Shown one piece after another: positions 36,311 through 44,750 of a DNA stretch of 64,000 bases; position 1 is the stretch's first letter, and each line of letters starts with the position of its first letter. The DNA lies in the NCBI RefSeq assembly GCF_001646665.1, contig NZ_LWBU01000035.1, forward strand, positions 121,711 through 185,710. The letters are read 5' to 3'. Made by a program: the position numbers and the translations under genes. The notes under the pieces are model-generated. The model was not told the DNA's origin. It made no database searches and saw only the letters and a program-made list of their open reading frames with translations. This DNA comes from Streptomyces noursei. Its GTDB lineage: Bacteria > Actinomycetota > Actinomycetes > Streptomycetales > Streptomycetaceae.

Positions 36311-37189
36311 CTAGGGAGTGTCCGCAAAGTATCGGCGTCCGCCCGGAGGGCGGGGGTGCGCGTCGCGGTGGCGGGGCGCGCTCCGCAGGGGCGGCCGGGT
36401 CAGGGTGATCTGCCGTACGAGCTGGTGGAAGCAGGCCAGCGCGGCCACGGCGGGCAGGGCCGCGGCCGCCGCGTCGAGCGGGGTGCGCGGCGCCTGGGCG
36501 ACGCAGAGCGCCGTCGCGATCGCCGAGAACAGCAGGACGGCGGCCCAGGAGTGAAGGGCGCGGCGGCGGTGGAACGCCGCTCTGATGATGGACAGGGACG
36601 CGACCAGCCAGGGTCCGTAGACCAGGAGGGGCCACCACCGGACCACCCCGGCGGGCGTTCCGGACCCGGCGGCGCTCCGCAGCAGGGGCGCGTAGGCGAC
36701 CATGCCGCCGTACACGCCGACCATGGAGACGACGACGGCGGTGAGCGCGGCGATGAGGAGGCTGCCGGTGCGCAGCAGGGAGAGGGCGCGCCTCCTCGGG
36801 GCGGCCCGGCGGTGGTTCCGCGGGGGCCGGTGCGCCGGCGGGGCACCGGCGGTGCCGTGGTGGCGTCCCGCCGCGGGTGGGCCCTCTGCGGGTGGGCCCT
36901 CGGCGGACGACTTCGGGGCGGGCGCTTCAGGGACGGGGACGGGGGTGCCGCCGGGGACGGCGGGGGGCGGGGTCCACGGCTCGTGGGCCGGGGCGGACTC
37001 GCCCAGGAGGGTGGCCAGTTCCTCGTCCCAGGAGAGGGACGGCGCGTCGGACGAGGGGGTCGGCCAGAGGCCGGCCCCCTCGTTCTCGTGGTCGTGAACC
37101 AGGGGGCCGGGCATCTCACGCATCACGGACCCGTTCGCCGTCTTCTCCGGAAGGGGACGCCGACCGTGCGGCGGTGTCGAATCCGTCAT
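36311..37189 (-). CDS. DUF2637-type membrane protein (Spd/ SpdB-like)
   Basis: A 292-residue protein: an acidic, Pro-rich cytoplasmic N-terminus (residues 1-140, with repeats such as EGPPAEGPP), then four hydrophobic segments: LLIAALTAVVVSMVGVYGGM, WPLLVYGPWLVASLSIIRAA, WAAVLLFSAIATALCVAQ and DAAAAALPAVAALACFHQLV. The pattern of four spans after a long tail is that of DUF2637 proteins, which include plasmid-spreading proteins and chromosomal relatives in Streptomyces. Role in a chromosome is unclear. ATG 37189, weak ribosome site. Single-gene transcript. Confidence 0.78.
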   Translation of the reverse strand: MTDSTPPHGRRPLPEKTANGSVMREMPGPLVHDHENEGAGLWPTPSSDAPSLSWDEELATLLGESAPAHEPWTPPPAVPGGTPVPVPEAPAPKSSAEGPPAEGPPAAGRHHGTAGAPPAHRPPRNHRRAAPRRRALSLLRTGSLLIAALTAVVVSMVGVYGGMVAYAPLLRSAAGSGTPAGVVRWWPLLVYGPWLVASLSIIRAAFHRRRALHSWAAVLLFSAIATALCVAQAPRTPLDAAAAALPAVAALACFHQLVRQITLTRPPLRSAPRHRDAHPRPPGGRRYFADTP

Positions 37190-37546
37190 GAATTCCGCTC
37201 ATGCCGCCGTGACCCGGTGTGGTGCTTTCCCCCACGGCCGCGGCGGAATGTCGGGGCGTGCGTGCCCGCGTGCCCGGCCGGGCGGTTCCGGCGGGGTCGC
37301 ACCCGCCGTGCCCGGCCGGATCACGGGGCGGCGAGACACTCCCCTGTACGGTGGTCATATTCCCCTTAACGCAACGGATCTTGGTCCAGATGCGCATCAT
37401 CAGGGTGACAACACTGGGGCATTCGGGTGTCCCGCGGGCGGTTTATCGCTCATATGGCGTGTAGGAGACATCGCAGTGACTCCTTCCCTTTCCCCTCGTG
37501 CGCAAGAGGAAATACCGAACTCCGGCGGAGAAAGGAAAGGAACCGC
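37190..37546. other. 357-bp intergenic region
   Basis: Upstream region of the DUF2637 gene and downstream region of the flavoprotein operon. An AT-richer island lies at 37355-37450. No promoter with both elements, no long hairpin and no small gene were found. Confidence 0.4.
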
Positions 37547-40270
37547 TCAGGCGCCGCCGCGGGCCGCGTACGCGCGGACGTCGGCGTCCGTGTCGTCCGT
37601 GGCACCCGCCAGTGCGCTGCGGGCCCGCTCGTCCGTACGGTGCCGCAGCAGGGCGAGGACCGCGGCCTTGCGCACATCGGCGTGGGTGTCGTCGAGCGCC
37701 TCGGCCAGGGCCGGGACCGCCACGGCGGGGTCGGCCGCGCCGAGGGCGGTCGCGGCGCCGGCCCGGGCGCGCCAGGCCCCGTCGGTGAGGGCGGCGAGTG
37801 CCGTCCGCGCCGGCCCGGCCGGGCAGCCGGTCGTGCCCAGCGCCTCGAAGGCGGCCCCCCGCACGAGGGGGTCGGCGTCGGCCACCAGCAGTGCCAGTGT
37901 GTCGAGCAGGAGGGCGCCGTCCCCAGGGGGTGCCGCCACCGCGGCGAGGCCCTTCGCGGTGGCGACGCGCACCTCGCGGTCGGCGTCGCGGGCGGCCGTG
38001 GCCAGGGCCCCGACGGCGTCGACCGAGACCAGGGCACGGACCGTCTCCACGCGTACGGCCCGGTCCGGGTCGGCGAGCCGGGGGGCGAACAGGTCGGCGT
38101 CGCCCAGGCGCAGTGCGCGCAGGAGGGCCGGTGCGGCCGCGCGGACCACGGGGTCGGCCGAGGAGAGCGCGGCGACCAGGCCGTCGCGCAGCTCCGGGTC
38201 AGGAGGCAGGGTCTCGACCAGTTCGCGCAGCGAGTCCGCGGCAGCGGCCCGGACGCCCGCGTCGTCGTCCGCGAGCGCCCGGGCGAGCGCGGCGCCCGTA
38301 CCGTCCGGCGTGGTCTCGGTGAGCGTGGCCACGGCGGCACGGCGCACGGCCGGGTCCGGGTCCGCCAGGTAGGGCAGGAGCGGGGCGAGGCCCGGGGTGT
38401 CCTCGGCCAGGGCCAGCAGCTCCAGGATGCGCGGGGACGCGGTCGCGGCCCGGGCACGGTCGCGTACGGGCGCGGCGCCCCGGGCGACGGCCGGCGCGGC
38501 CTCGCGCGGCCCGGCGGTCGCGACCTGTTCCAGCGCCACCTCGCCCAAGTGCCGGGAGGGCCCGCCGACCGGGGCGTACTCGTCGACCGGCACCAGGTAG
38601 GGCGCGACCGGCCGGGCGGTGAACTCCATGGCGCCGGACGCCGACTTGCGCAGGTCCAGGTGGTGCAGCCAGGTCTCGTCGTCGCGCCGGGGGTGGTCGG
38701 TGCGCTCGTGGTACAGGCCCCAGCGCGACTCGGTCCTGGCCAGCGACGCGCGGGCCGCCATCTCGGCGCAGTCCCGGATGAAGGTCACCTCGGCGCAGCG
38801 CATCAGCTCGTGCGGGGTGGTCGCGCCCATGCCGGCGATCTCGCCGCGCATCCGCTCGAAGTGCTCGACGGCGAGCGACAGCCGGGCCCCGGACTTGGGC
38901 GGGGCCACGTAGTCGTTCACGAACCGGCGCAGCTTGTACTCGACCTGAGGCTGCGGCGGGCCGTCGGGGTTGCGCAGCGGCCGGTAGATCAGCTCGTGGG
39001 CCTCGCGCAGTTGCGCGGCCGGGAGTTCGCCCTCGTACGCCCGGTACCGCGAGGCGTCCTCGCCGGCCAGGTCCCCGAAGACGAAGGCGCCGATCATGTA
39101 GTTGTGCGGGACGCAGGCCAGGTCCCCGGCGGCGTACAGCCGGGGGACGGTGGTGCGGGCGTGGTCGTCGACGCGGACGCCGGAGGCGGAGTGGCCGCCG
39201 CACAGGCCGATTTCGGAGATGTGCATCTCGATGTCGTGGGTGCGGTAGTCGTGGCCGCGGTTCGCGTGGAAGGTTCCCCGGGTGGGGCGTTCGGTGGTGT
39301 GCAGGATGCCTTCGAGGGCGGCCACCGACTCCTCGGGGAGGTGGCTGAGCTTGAGGTAGACCGGGCCGCGGTCGGAGGCGAGCTCCTCGGCGAACTCGGC
39401 CATCATCGCGCCCGACCAGTAGTCCGAGTCCACGAACCGCTCGCCGTGCCGGTTGACCTGGTAGCCGCCGAACGGGTTGGCGACGTAGGCGCAGGCGGGG
39501 CCGTTGTAGTCCTTGATGAGCGGGTTGATCTGGAAGCACTCGATGCCGGTGAGCTCGGCGCCCGCGTGGTACGCCATGGCGTAGCCGTCGCCGGCGTTGG
39601 TGGGGTTCTCGTACGTGCCGTACAGGTAGCCGGACGCGGGCAGCCCGAGCCGGCCGGCCGCCCCGGTGGCGAGGATCACCGCGCCCGCCCGTACGGTCAC
39701 GAAGGCGCCGGTGCGGGTGTGGAACCCGGCGGCGCCGATCGCCCGGCCGTCGTCGCCGGTCAGGACGCGCACCGGCATCACCCGGTTCTCGATGCGGATG
39801 CGTTCGCGCATCTCGCGGCGGCGCAGCCGCCGGTAGAGGACCTTCTTGACGTCCTTGCCCTCCGGCATGGGCAGGACGTAGGAGCCGGAGCGGTGGACCT
39901 GGCGGACGGCGTAGTCGCCGTGCTCGTCCTTCTCGAACTTCACCCCGTACGACTCCAGTCGCCGCACCATCGCGAAGCCGCGGGTGGCGGTCTGCCGGAC
40001 GGTGGACTGGTCGACGACGCCGTCGTTGGCGCGGGTGATCTCGGCGACGTAGTCGTCGGGTTCGGCCCGTCCCGGGATGACGGCGTTGTTGACACCGTCC
40101 ATGCCCATGGCGAGCGCACCGGAGTGCCGGACGTGCGCCTTCTCCAGGAGCAGGACGTCCGCGCCGTGCTCCGCGGCGGTCAGCGCCGCCATCGTCCCGG
40201 CCGTACCGCCTCCGATGACGAGGACGTCGCAGGAGAGCTCCTCGGCGGCCGTGAGGGAGGGGATGTCCAT
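37547..40270 (-). CDS. AprA/fumarate-reductase-like flavoprotein fused to HEAT repeats
   Basis: A 907-residue cytoplasmic protein. Residues 1 to about 590 form an FAD oxidoreductase of the succinate dehydrogenase/fumarate reductase/APS reductase alpha family: CDVLVIGGGTAGTMAALTAA (FAD), VRHSGALAMGMDGVNNAVIP, AVILATGAAGRLGLP, PRLYAAGDLACVPHNYMIGA. From about 620 to the end there are some eight HEAT-like repeats (VRRAAVATLTETTPDGTGAAL, VRAAAPALLRALRLG, VRKAAVLALLRH). APS reductase alpha plus an adjacent AprB-like ferredoxin suggest AMP-dependent sulfite/APS or related sulfur redox chemistry, with HEAT as a docking arm; the substrate is inferred. ATG 40270, GAGAGG site, 12 nt after the ATPase gene. 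Confidence 0.88.
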   Translation of the reverse strand: MDIPSLTAAEELSCDVLVIGGGTAGTMAALTAAEHGADVLLLEKAHVRHSGALAMGMDGVNNAVIPGRAEPDDYVAEITRANDGVVDQSTVRQTATRGFAMVRRLESYGVKFEKDEHGDYAVRQVHRSGSYVLPMPEGKDVKKVLYRRLRRREMRERIRIENRVMPVRVLTGDDGRAIGAAGFHTRTGAFVTVRAGAVILATGAAGRLGLPASGYLYGTYENPTNAGDGYAMAYHAGAELTGIECFQINPLIKDYNGPACAYVANPFGGYQVNRHGERFVDSDYWSGAMMAEFAEELASDRGPVYLKLSHLPEESVAALEGILHTTERPTRGTFHANRGHDYRTHDIEMHISEIGLCGGHSASGVRVDDHARTTVPRLYAAGDLACVPHNYMIGAFVFGDLAGEDASRYRAYEGELPAAQLREAHELIYRPLRNPDGPPQPQVEYKLRRFVNDYVAPPKSGARLSLAVEHFERMRGEIAGMGATTPHELMRCAEVTFIRDCAEMAARASLARTESRWGLYHERTDHPRRDDETWLHHLDLRKSASGAMEFTARPVAPYLVPVDEYAPVGGPSRHLGEVALEQVATAGPREAAPAVARGAAPVRDRARAATASPRILELLALAEDTPGLAPLLPYLADPDPAVRRAAVATLTETTPDGTGAALARALADDDAGVRAAAADSLRELVETLPPDPELRDGLVAALSSADPVVRAAAPALLRALRLGDADLFAPRLADPDRAVRVETVRALVSVDAVGALATAARDADREVRVATAKGLAAVAAPPGDGALLLDTLALLVADADPLVRGAAFEALGTTGCPAGPARTALAALTDGAWRARAGAATALGAADPAVAVPALAEALDDTHADVRKAAVLALLRHRTDERARSALAGATDDTDADVRAYAARGGA

Positions 40271-40282
40271 GGTGCGTGCCTC

Positions 40283-41257
40283 TCAGGTGCTGAGCGATGC
40301 GAGGACCGCGCGGCGCAGGGCACCGGTGGCGGGCTCGCTGGGGTCGTGGCGTTCGCGGGGGCGCGGTACGGGCAGGACGCGGCCGGTGCCGAGCAGCGCG
40401 ACCCGGTCGCCGAGGAAGACGGCCTCGTCGACGTCGTGCGTGACGAAGACGACGGTCGCTCCGGTGCCCCGCAGCACGTCGATGAGCAACTGCTGCATCT
40501 CGGCCCGGGTCCGGGCGTCGAGGGCGCCGAACGGCTCGTCCATGAGCACCGCGCGCGGACCGCCGGCCAGGGCGCGGGCGAGCTGGACGCGCTGGCGCTG
40601 GCCGCCGGAGATGCGGTGGGGGTGGGCGCGGGCGTGCCCGGCGAGGCCGACGCGCTCCAGCCACTCCTCGGCGGCCGCCCGCCGTTCGGCGCGCCGTACG
40701 CCCCGGACGGCCAGGGGCAGTTCGACGTTGGCGCGCACGGTGCGCCAGGGCAGCAGGGCGTCCTCCTGGAACACCAGCGCCCGGTCGGCGCCGGGGCCGG
40801 TGACGGGGGTCCCGTCCTGGGTGACGTCGCCGCCCAGGACGGGGAGCAGCCCGGCGAGCGTGCGCAGCAGCGTCGACTTGCCGCATCCGGAGGGGCCGAC
40901 GACGGTGAGGATCTCACCGGGTTCGACGTCGAGGTCGATGCCGTCGACGACGGCGGCCCCGGCGTGGCCGAGCACCGCCCCGCGCAGCGTGAGGCGGGCG
41001 CCGCGGGTGCCGCGGGCCGGTGGGTGGCCGGTGCCGCCGGTGGTGGTGGCGGGGACCGTGGTGCCGGTGGTGGCGGAACCCGTGGTGCCGGTGTTGCTGG
41101 TGTCCGCGATGTTGGTGCTGGTGCTGGTGCTGGTGCTGGTGGGGCTGGTGTCCGTGGTGTCGGTGCCTGGGGTGTCGGTGCCGGTGCCGGTGCCGGTGGG
41201 GCTGGTGCCCGTGATGTTGGTGTCCGTGGTGCCGGTGCTGCCCGTGGTACCGGTCAT
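40283..41257 (-). CDS. ABC transporter ATPase (SsuB/TauB/NrtD type) with Thr-rich N-terminal tail
   Basis: A 324-residue nucleotide-binding subunit. ABC domain from about 80: Walker A GPSGCGKST, Q-loop VFQEDALLPWR, signature SGGQRQRVQLARAL, Walker B VLMDEPFGALD, switch His in FVTHDVDEAV. The first 75 residues are almost only T, G, S and P in short repeats (TSTSTSTST), very unusual for an ATPase. ATG 41257 overlaps the permease stop (ATGA). Energises the permease at 41254. The tail could be a true extension, but the ABC domain could also start further in; no good internal ATG and ribosome site were found. Confidence 0.9.
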   Translation of the reverse strand: MTGTTGSTGTTDTNITGTSPTGTGTGTDTPGTDTTDTSPTSTSTSTSTNIADTSNTGTTGSATTGTTVPATTTGGTGHPPARGTRGARLTLRGAVLGHAGAAVVDGIDLDVEPGEILTVVGPSGCGKSTLLRTLAGLLPVLGGDVTQDGTPVTGPGADRALVFQEDALLPWRTVRANVELPLAVRGVRRAERRAAAEEWLERVGLAGHARAHPHRISGGQRQRVQLARALAGGPRAVLMDEPFGALDARTRAEMQQLLIDVLRGTGATVVFVTHDVDEAVFLGDRVALLGTGRVLPVPRPRERHDPSEPATGALRRAVLASLST

Positions 41258-42150
41258 GACGCGGTTTCCTCTCGTACGGGAACACGGGCCGGCGCGGGGC
41301 CGGCCGCTCGTCCGCGCGGTCCGGGGCCGTCCGGTCCCGGCGCGGTGCCCCGGCGGGCCCGCCGGGCGGGGGGCGGCGGCTCGTGGACCGCGGACCGCGG
41401 CAGCCACCGGGTCAGCCGGCGCCCGAGGACCTCCACGGCCGTCGAGGTCAGCCAACCGAGCAGGCCGATGGTCACCATCCCGACGAACACCCCGGGGTAG
41501 TCCACGACCGTGTAGTCCTGCCACGTGCGGTACCCGACCCCGTACTCGCCGGAGATCATCTCGGCGGAGATCACGCAGATCCAGGACACGCCGATGCCGA
41601 CCGACAGCCCGCCGAGCACGCCCGGCAGCGCTCCGGGCAGCACCACCGACCCGAGGACGCGCCACCGGCCGCCGCCCATGGTGCGCACCGCCTCCTCCCA
41701 GACCGGCGGGAGCGCGCGCACCGCGTGCCGGGTGGACACCAGGACGGGGAAGAACGCCGCCGTGAAGGTGATGAAGACGATTCCCTGCTCGTTGCTCGGG
41801 AACAGCAGGATCGCCACCGGCACCAGGGCGATGGCCGGGATGGGCCGGAGGACTTCGAGGACCGGGCCCACCAGGTCGGCCACGAGCCGGGAGCGGGCGA
41901 TCGCCGTGCCGACGGCCACACCGGCGACCGCCGCCAGGAGGAAGCCGGTGACGATGCGGGTGAGGCTGTCGGCGAGGTCCTGCCAGTACGCGTCGCCGGC
42001 GGCCCGCCGCGCGAAGGTGCGGGCGACGTCGGTCACGGTCGGGAACTGCTCGAACCGCAGCCACAGGTTGACGTCGTACGTGGTCAGCACCTGCCACAGG
42101 GCCAGCGCGCCGGCCAGGGACAGCGCCCTCAGCGCACGGCGCCCGGTCAC
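41254..42150 (-). CDS. ABC transporter permease (SsuC/TauC type)
   Basis: A 298-residue integral membrane permease with six predicted spans and the EAA loop (EEAVRTMGGGRWRVLGSVVLPGA). Segments include IVTGFLLAAVAGVAVGTAI and VFVGMVTIGLLGWLTS. GTG 42150 overlaps the binding-protein stop (GTGA), so the operon is tightly coupled. C-terminal 50 residues are Pro/Arg-rich and cytoplasmic. Works with the ATPase at 40283 and lipoprotein at 42147; substrate probably sulfonate, sulfate ester or a related oxyanion. Confidence 0.9.
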   Translation of the reverse strand: MTGRRALRALSLAGALALWQVLTTYDVNLWLRFEQFPTVTDVARTFARRAAGDAYWQDLADSLTRIVTGFLLAAVAGVAVGTAIARSRLVADLVGPVLEVLRPIPAIALVPVAILLFPSNEQGIVFITFTAAFFPVLVSTRHAVRALPPVWEEAVRTMGGGRWRVLGSVVLPGALPGVLGGLSVGIGVSWICVISAEMISGEYGVGYRTWQDYTVVDYPGVFVGMVTIGLLGWLTSTAVEVLGRRLTRWLPRSAVHEPPPPARRARRGTAPGPDGPGPRGRAAGPAPARVPVREETAS

Positions 42151-43508
42151 GACGCGCCCCGCCGGCCCAGCGCCTGGGCGTACGGAACGGTCCGCGCCCC
42201 GGGGTGGGCGGCCGTGTACGCGGCGGCCCCGGCGGCGGTGACGAACGGCAGCAGCCGCGGCCCGTCCGCCACCCACACCGCCTTGTCGGCGAACCACAGG
42301 GTGCCGGTCGAGGTGTCGGGGACGTACGCGGCGCGCACGGCGGTGCCGGCGGCGTTCACGGCGGCCAGCAGTTCGGCCGGGGTGCGGAACGAGCGGGTGC
42401 CGCCGTCCTTCAGCCACAGCTCGGCGCGGGCGGCGGGTGCCTTGGCGGCGACGGCCTTTGCGTACGCGTCGCCGTAGGCCTTCTTGACGTACCGGTCGTC
42501 GACGAACGCGTCGACGTCGACGTCGCCGACCAGTTTCGCCGACTTCAGCACCGGTACGTCCTTCTTCAGGGCGTCCACGAGGGCCGGCTTGAGGGTGGGG
42601 TCGAAGGTGGCGATGCCGTGGGCGCCGTTGTAGAGGTAGACGACCTCGGGCGGCAGGCCGGTGGCGCGGGCGACCGATTCGGCCGCCGCCAAGGGCTTGT
42701 CGTGGAGGTGGTCGGTGGCCCGGATCTGGGCCCGCAGGAACGCCTCCAGCACGGCGGGCCGCTCCTTGGCGAACTCCTCGCGCACGGTGACGCCGTGGAA
42801 GGTGGGCAGGTTCAGCTCGGCGCCGTCGTACAGGGCCTTCGCGCGGCCCTGGTGGGCGAGGAGGCCGGGCCAGGCGACGAACTGCGAGAGCGCGTCGGCG
42901 CTGCCGGCCTGGAGGGCCGAGGCGCCCACGGAGGGCTGCTGGTTGAGCTTGCGGACGTCCTTCTCCGGGTCGATGCCGGCCCGCTGGAGGGCCCGTACGA
43001 GCGTCCCGTCGGCCGCCGAGCCCACGGACGTCGACACCTTCCGGCCGCGCAGGTCGCGCAGGCTGCGCAGGGGAGAGTCCGGTGCGGTGACGATGGTGTT
43101 GAGGCCGCCGCGGAGGTTGTAGCCGGTGACGGAGACGAGCCGGGTGGGCCGGTCGAGCTGTTCGCCGCGCGCCGCGTTGATCAGCAGGGGGAAGTCCCCC
43201 ATGGAGCCGATGTCGATCCGGCCGGCGGTCATCTGGGCGGTGATCGGCGCCCCGGTGGCGTAGTCCTGCCACCGCACCTTGTACGTGACGCCGTCCCGGG
43301 CGCCGCGCTTGGCGAGTTCCTGCTCGAAGTAGCCCAGTTCGCGCAGCAGGGTGCCGGCGGTGACGGTGTTGATGGTCCGGGACTGGTAGCCGACGGTGAC
43401 GATGACGGTACGGGAGTCGCCGGCGTCGGCGTCGCCGCCGCATCCGGTGACGAGGGCGGCGGTCAGGAGAGTGGCGAGGGCGGCGGTGGGAAGCCCTGTG
43501 CGGTTCAT
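42147..43508 (-). CDS. NMT1/SsuA-type substrate-binding lipoprotein with NosL-like tail
   Basis: A 453-residue exported lipoprotein: signal peptide with lipobox LVTGC, then an NMT1/SsuA-like bilobal domain (VTVGYQSRTINTVTAGTLLR, MTAGRIDIGSMGDFPLLIN, RDLRGRKVSTSVGSAADGTL). Beyond about residue 340 comes an extra 110-residue domain: ARAELWLKDGGTRSFRTPAE, VPDTSTGTLWFADKAVWVA, LLPFVTAAGAAAYTAAHPGA, a pattern like NosL/DUF-type copper proteins (xPFxxxxAAxAFxxxHGG) but without their Cys/Met ligands visible. Longer than the usual 330-residue SBP. Binds the substrate at the membrane face. ATG 43508. Confidence 0.87.
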   Translation of the reverse strand: MNRTGLPTAALATLLTAALVTGCGGDADAGDSRTVIVTVGYQSRTINTVTAGTLLRELGYFEQELAKRGARDGVTYKVRWQDYATGAPITAQMTAGRIDIGSMGDFPLLINAARGEQLDRPTRLVSVTGYNLRGGLNTIVTAPDSPLRSLRDLRGRKVSTSVGSAADGTLVRALQRAGIDPEKDVRKLNQQPSVGASALQAGSADALSQFVAWPGLLAHQGRAKALYDGAELNLPTFHGVTVREEFAKERPAVLEAFLRAQIRATDHLHDKPLAAAESVARATGLPPEVVYLYNGAHGIATFDPTLKPALVDALKKDVPVLKSAKLVGDVDVDAFVDDRYVKKAYGDAYAKAVAAKAPAARAELWLKDGGTRSFRTPAELLAAVNAAGTAVRAAYVPDTSTGTLWFADKAVWVADGPRLLPFVTAAGAAAYTAAHPGARTVPYAQALGRRGAS

Positions 43509-43521
43509 GGGGGACGGCCTT

Positions 43522-43749
43522 TCAGCGGAGCAGGTAGGGCATGTTGACCTCGACGGCGCCGGTGGGGCACCGGGCGGCGCACGGGCCGCAGTACCAGCAC
43601 TCGTCGACGTGCATGTAGGCCTTGCCGCTGTCGGGGTTGATCGCGAGCGAGTCGAGCGGGCACATGTCGACGCAGAGGGTGCAGCCGTCGATGCACTTCG
43701 ACTCGTCGATGGTCACGGGCACGTCGGCACGCTGGGGCGCCAGGGGCAT
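43522..43749 (-). CDS. AprB-like 2[4Fe-4S] ferredoxin
   Basis: A 75-residue electron-transfer protein with two Cys clusters: CIDGCTLCVDMCPLDSLAIN and CWYCGPCAARCPTGAVEVN. The second motif with its aromatic Trp-Tyr and C-terminal VNMPYLLR resemble AprB, the beta subunit of APS reductase. It would feed electrons to the flavoprotein at 37547, which has the AprA-like features. ATG 43749 with GGAGAC upstream. Begins the structural operon after the GntR gene. Confidence 0.9.
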   Translation of the reverse strand: MPLAPQRADVPVTIDESKCIDGCTLCVDMCPLDSLAINPDSGKAYMHVDECWYCGPCAARCPTGAVEVNMPYLLR

Positions 43750-43791
43750 GGCTGTCTCCAGGGAGGGGCGGGTCGGGGAGGCGGGGAGGGT

Positions 43792-44562
43792 TCAGCGGGA
43801 GCGGTGCAGCAGCCCGCTCATGGTGATGCGGTCACCGCGGAACCGGATGAACTCCAGGTCCACGGGCCGCCCGTCGCACAGGTGGGTGAGGCGTTCCAGC
43901 ATGAGGACGGCGGCGCCGCGCGGGGCTTCCAGCACGGCGGCGGAGTGGGCGTCGGCGTTGACGGCCTCAAGGGTGATGTCGGCCGATCCGAGGGCCTGTC
44001 CGGTGAGTCGTTCCAGGAGCCGGAACACGTCGTTGTGTTCCAGGTCGCAGTCGAGCAGGCCCGCGCCGACGTCCATCGGGATGTACGTCAGGTCGAGCGA
44101 CAGCGGCAGTCCGTTCAGCCTGCGCAGCCGCTCGACGCACAGGACCTCGGAGCGTTCGGGCAGGGCCAGCCGCCGGGCGACCGGCACGGGCGCCGGGACC
44201 GGTCCGGCCGTCCGCACCTCGTTGGTCACCACGCCGTGCTCGTGCAGGGTCTCGGCGAGCCCCTGGAGCCGGTCGAGACCGTGCGGGTACTTCTCGGCCA
44301 CCAGCACGGTCCCGACGCCCGGCTGCCGTTCGACGAGTCCTTCGGTGCGGAGCAGGTCGAGCGCCTGGCGCACGGTGTTGCGGGACACGCCGTAGTCGGC
44401 TCCGATCCGGCCCTCCAGCGGCAGGACGCCGCCGGGGAAGCCGGTGGTGCGCGCCTGGTGCCGCAGCAGGTCGGCGAGCTGCCGCGCCCGGTCGGCGCGC
44501 AGTCGTCGCCGGCGGGCGGCGGCGACGGGGGCCGCGTGTTCACGGGTGCGTTCGGCGGGCAT
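43792..44562 (-). CDS. GntR/HutC-family regulator with UTRA domain
   Basis: A 256-residue regulator: winged helix (LRHQARTTGFPGGVLPLEGR...YGVSRNTVRQALDLLRTEGL) and a UTRA ligand-binding domain (YIPMDVGAGLLDCDLEHNDVF, ADITLEAVNADAHSAAVLEA). UTRA proteins sense small metabolites such as sulfonates or sugars. ATG 44562 lacks a clear ribosome site; leaderless or weak start is possible. First gene of the minus-strand sulfur operon and divergent from the ATP-grasp gene at 44751; so it probably controls both. Confidence 0.88.
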   Translation of the reverse strand: MPAERTREHAAPVAAARRRRLRADRARQLADLLRHQARTTGFPGGVLPLEGRIGADYGVSRNTVRQALDLLRTEGLVERQPGVGTVLVAEKYPHGLDRLQGLAETLHEHGVVTNEVRTAGPVPAPVPVARRLALPERSEVLCVERLRRLNGLPLSLDLTYIPMDVGAGLLDCDLEHNDVFRLLERLTGQALGSADITLEAVNADAHSAAVLEAPRGAAVLMLERLTHLCDGRPVDLEFIRFRGDRITMSGLLHRSR

Positions 44563-44750
44563 GGCCGGACCATACCGACGCCGGGCGCTCCATGGTGTTG
44601 CCACAGTATTGCGCCACTTCCGAAACCCGGAACACGGCTTTGACCTGCACTTTTACGAAGGGTGGCGAAAGATCTGCCACAAGTGGCGCGCGGTTTCCCG
44701 CCGGAAACCGCGTGGACCGCCCCGCGGTGACGGTGGCAGGGTCGTCGACC
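44563..44750. promoter_or_regulatory. divergent promoter region between gntR and the ATP-grasp gene
   Basis: 188 bp, AT-richer than average. Holds a short perfect palindrome GCCAC-AA-GTGGC at 44676-44687, and a TTGACC at 44640-44645 without a clear -10. A related half site, TTGCCACAGTATTGCGCCAC, lies at 44598-44617. These could be GntR operators; not proven. Confidence 0.35.

Noticed and set aside
37427..41500. 1357-codon open frame on the plus strand over the flavoprotein and ABC genes
   Set aside because: Antisense shadow; true genes with FAD, HEAT and Walker motifs are on the minus strand.
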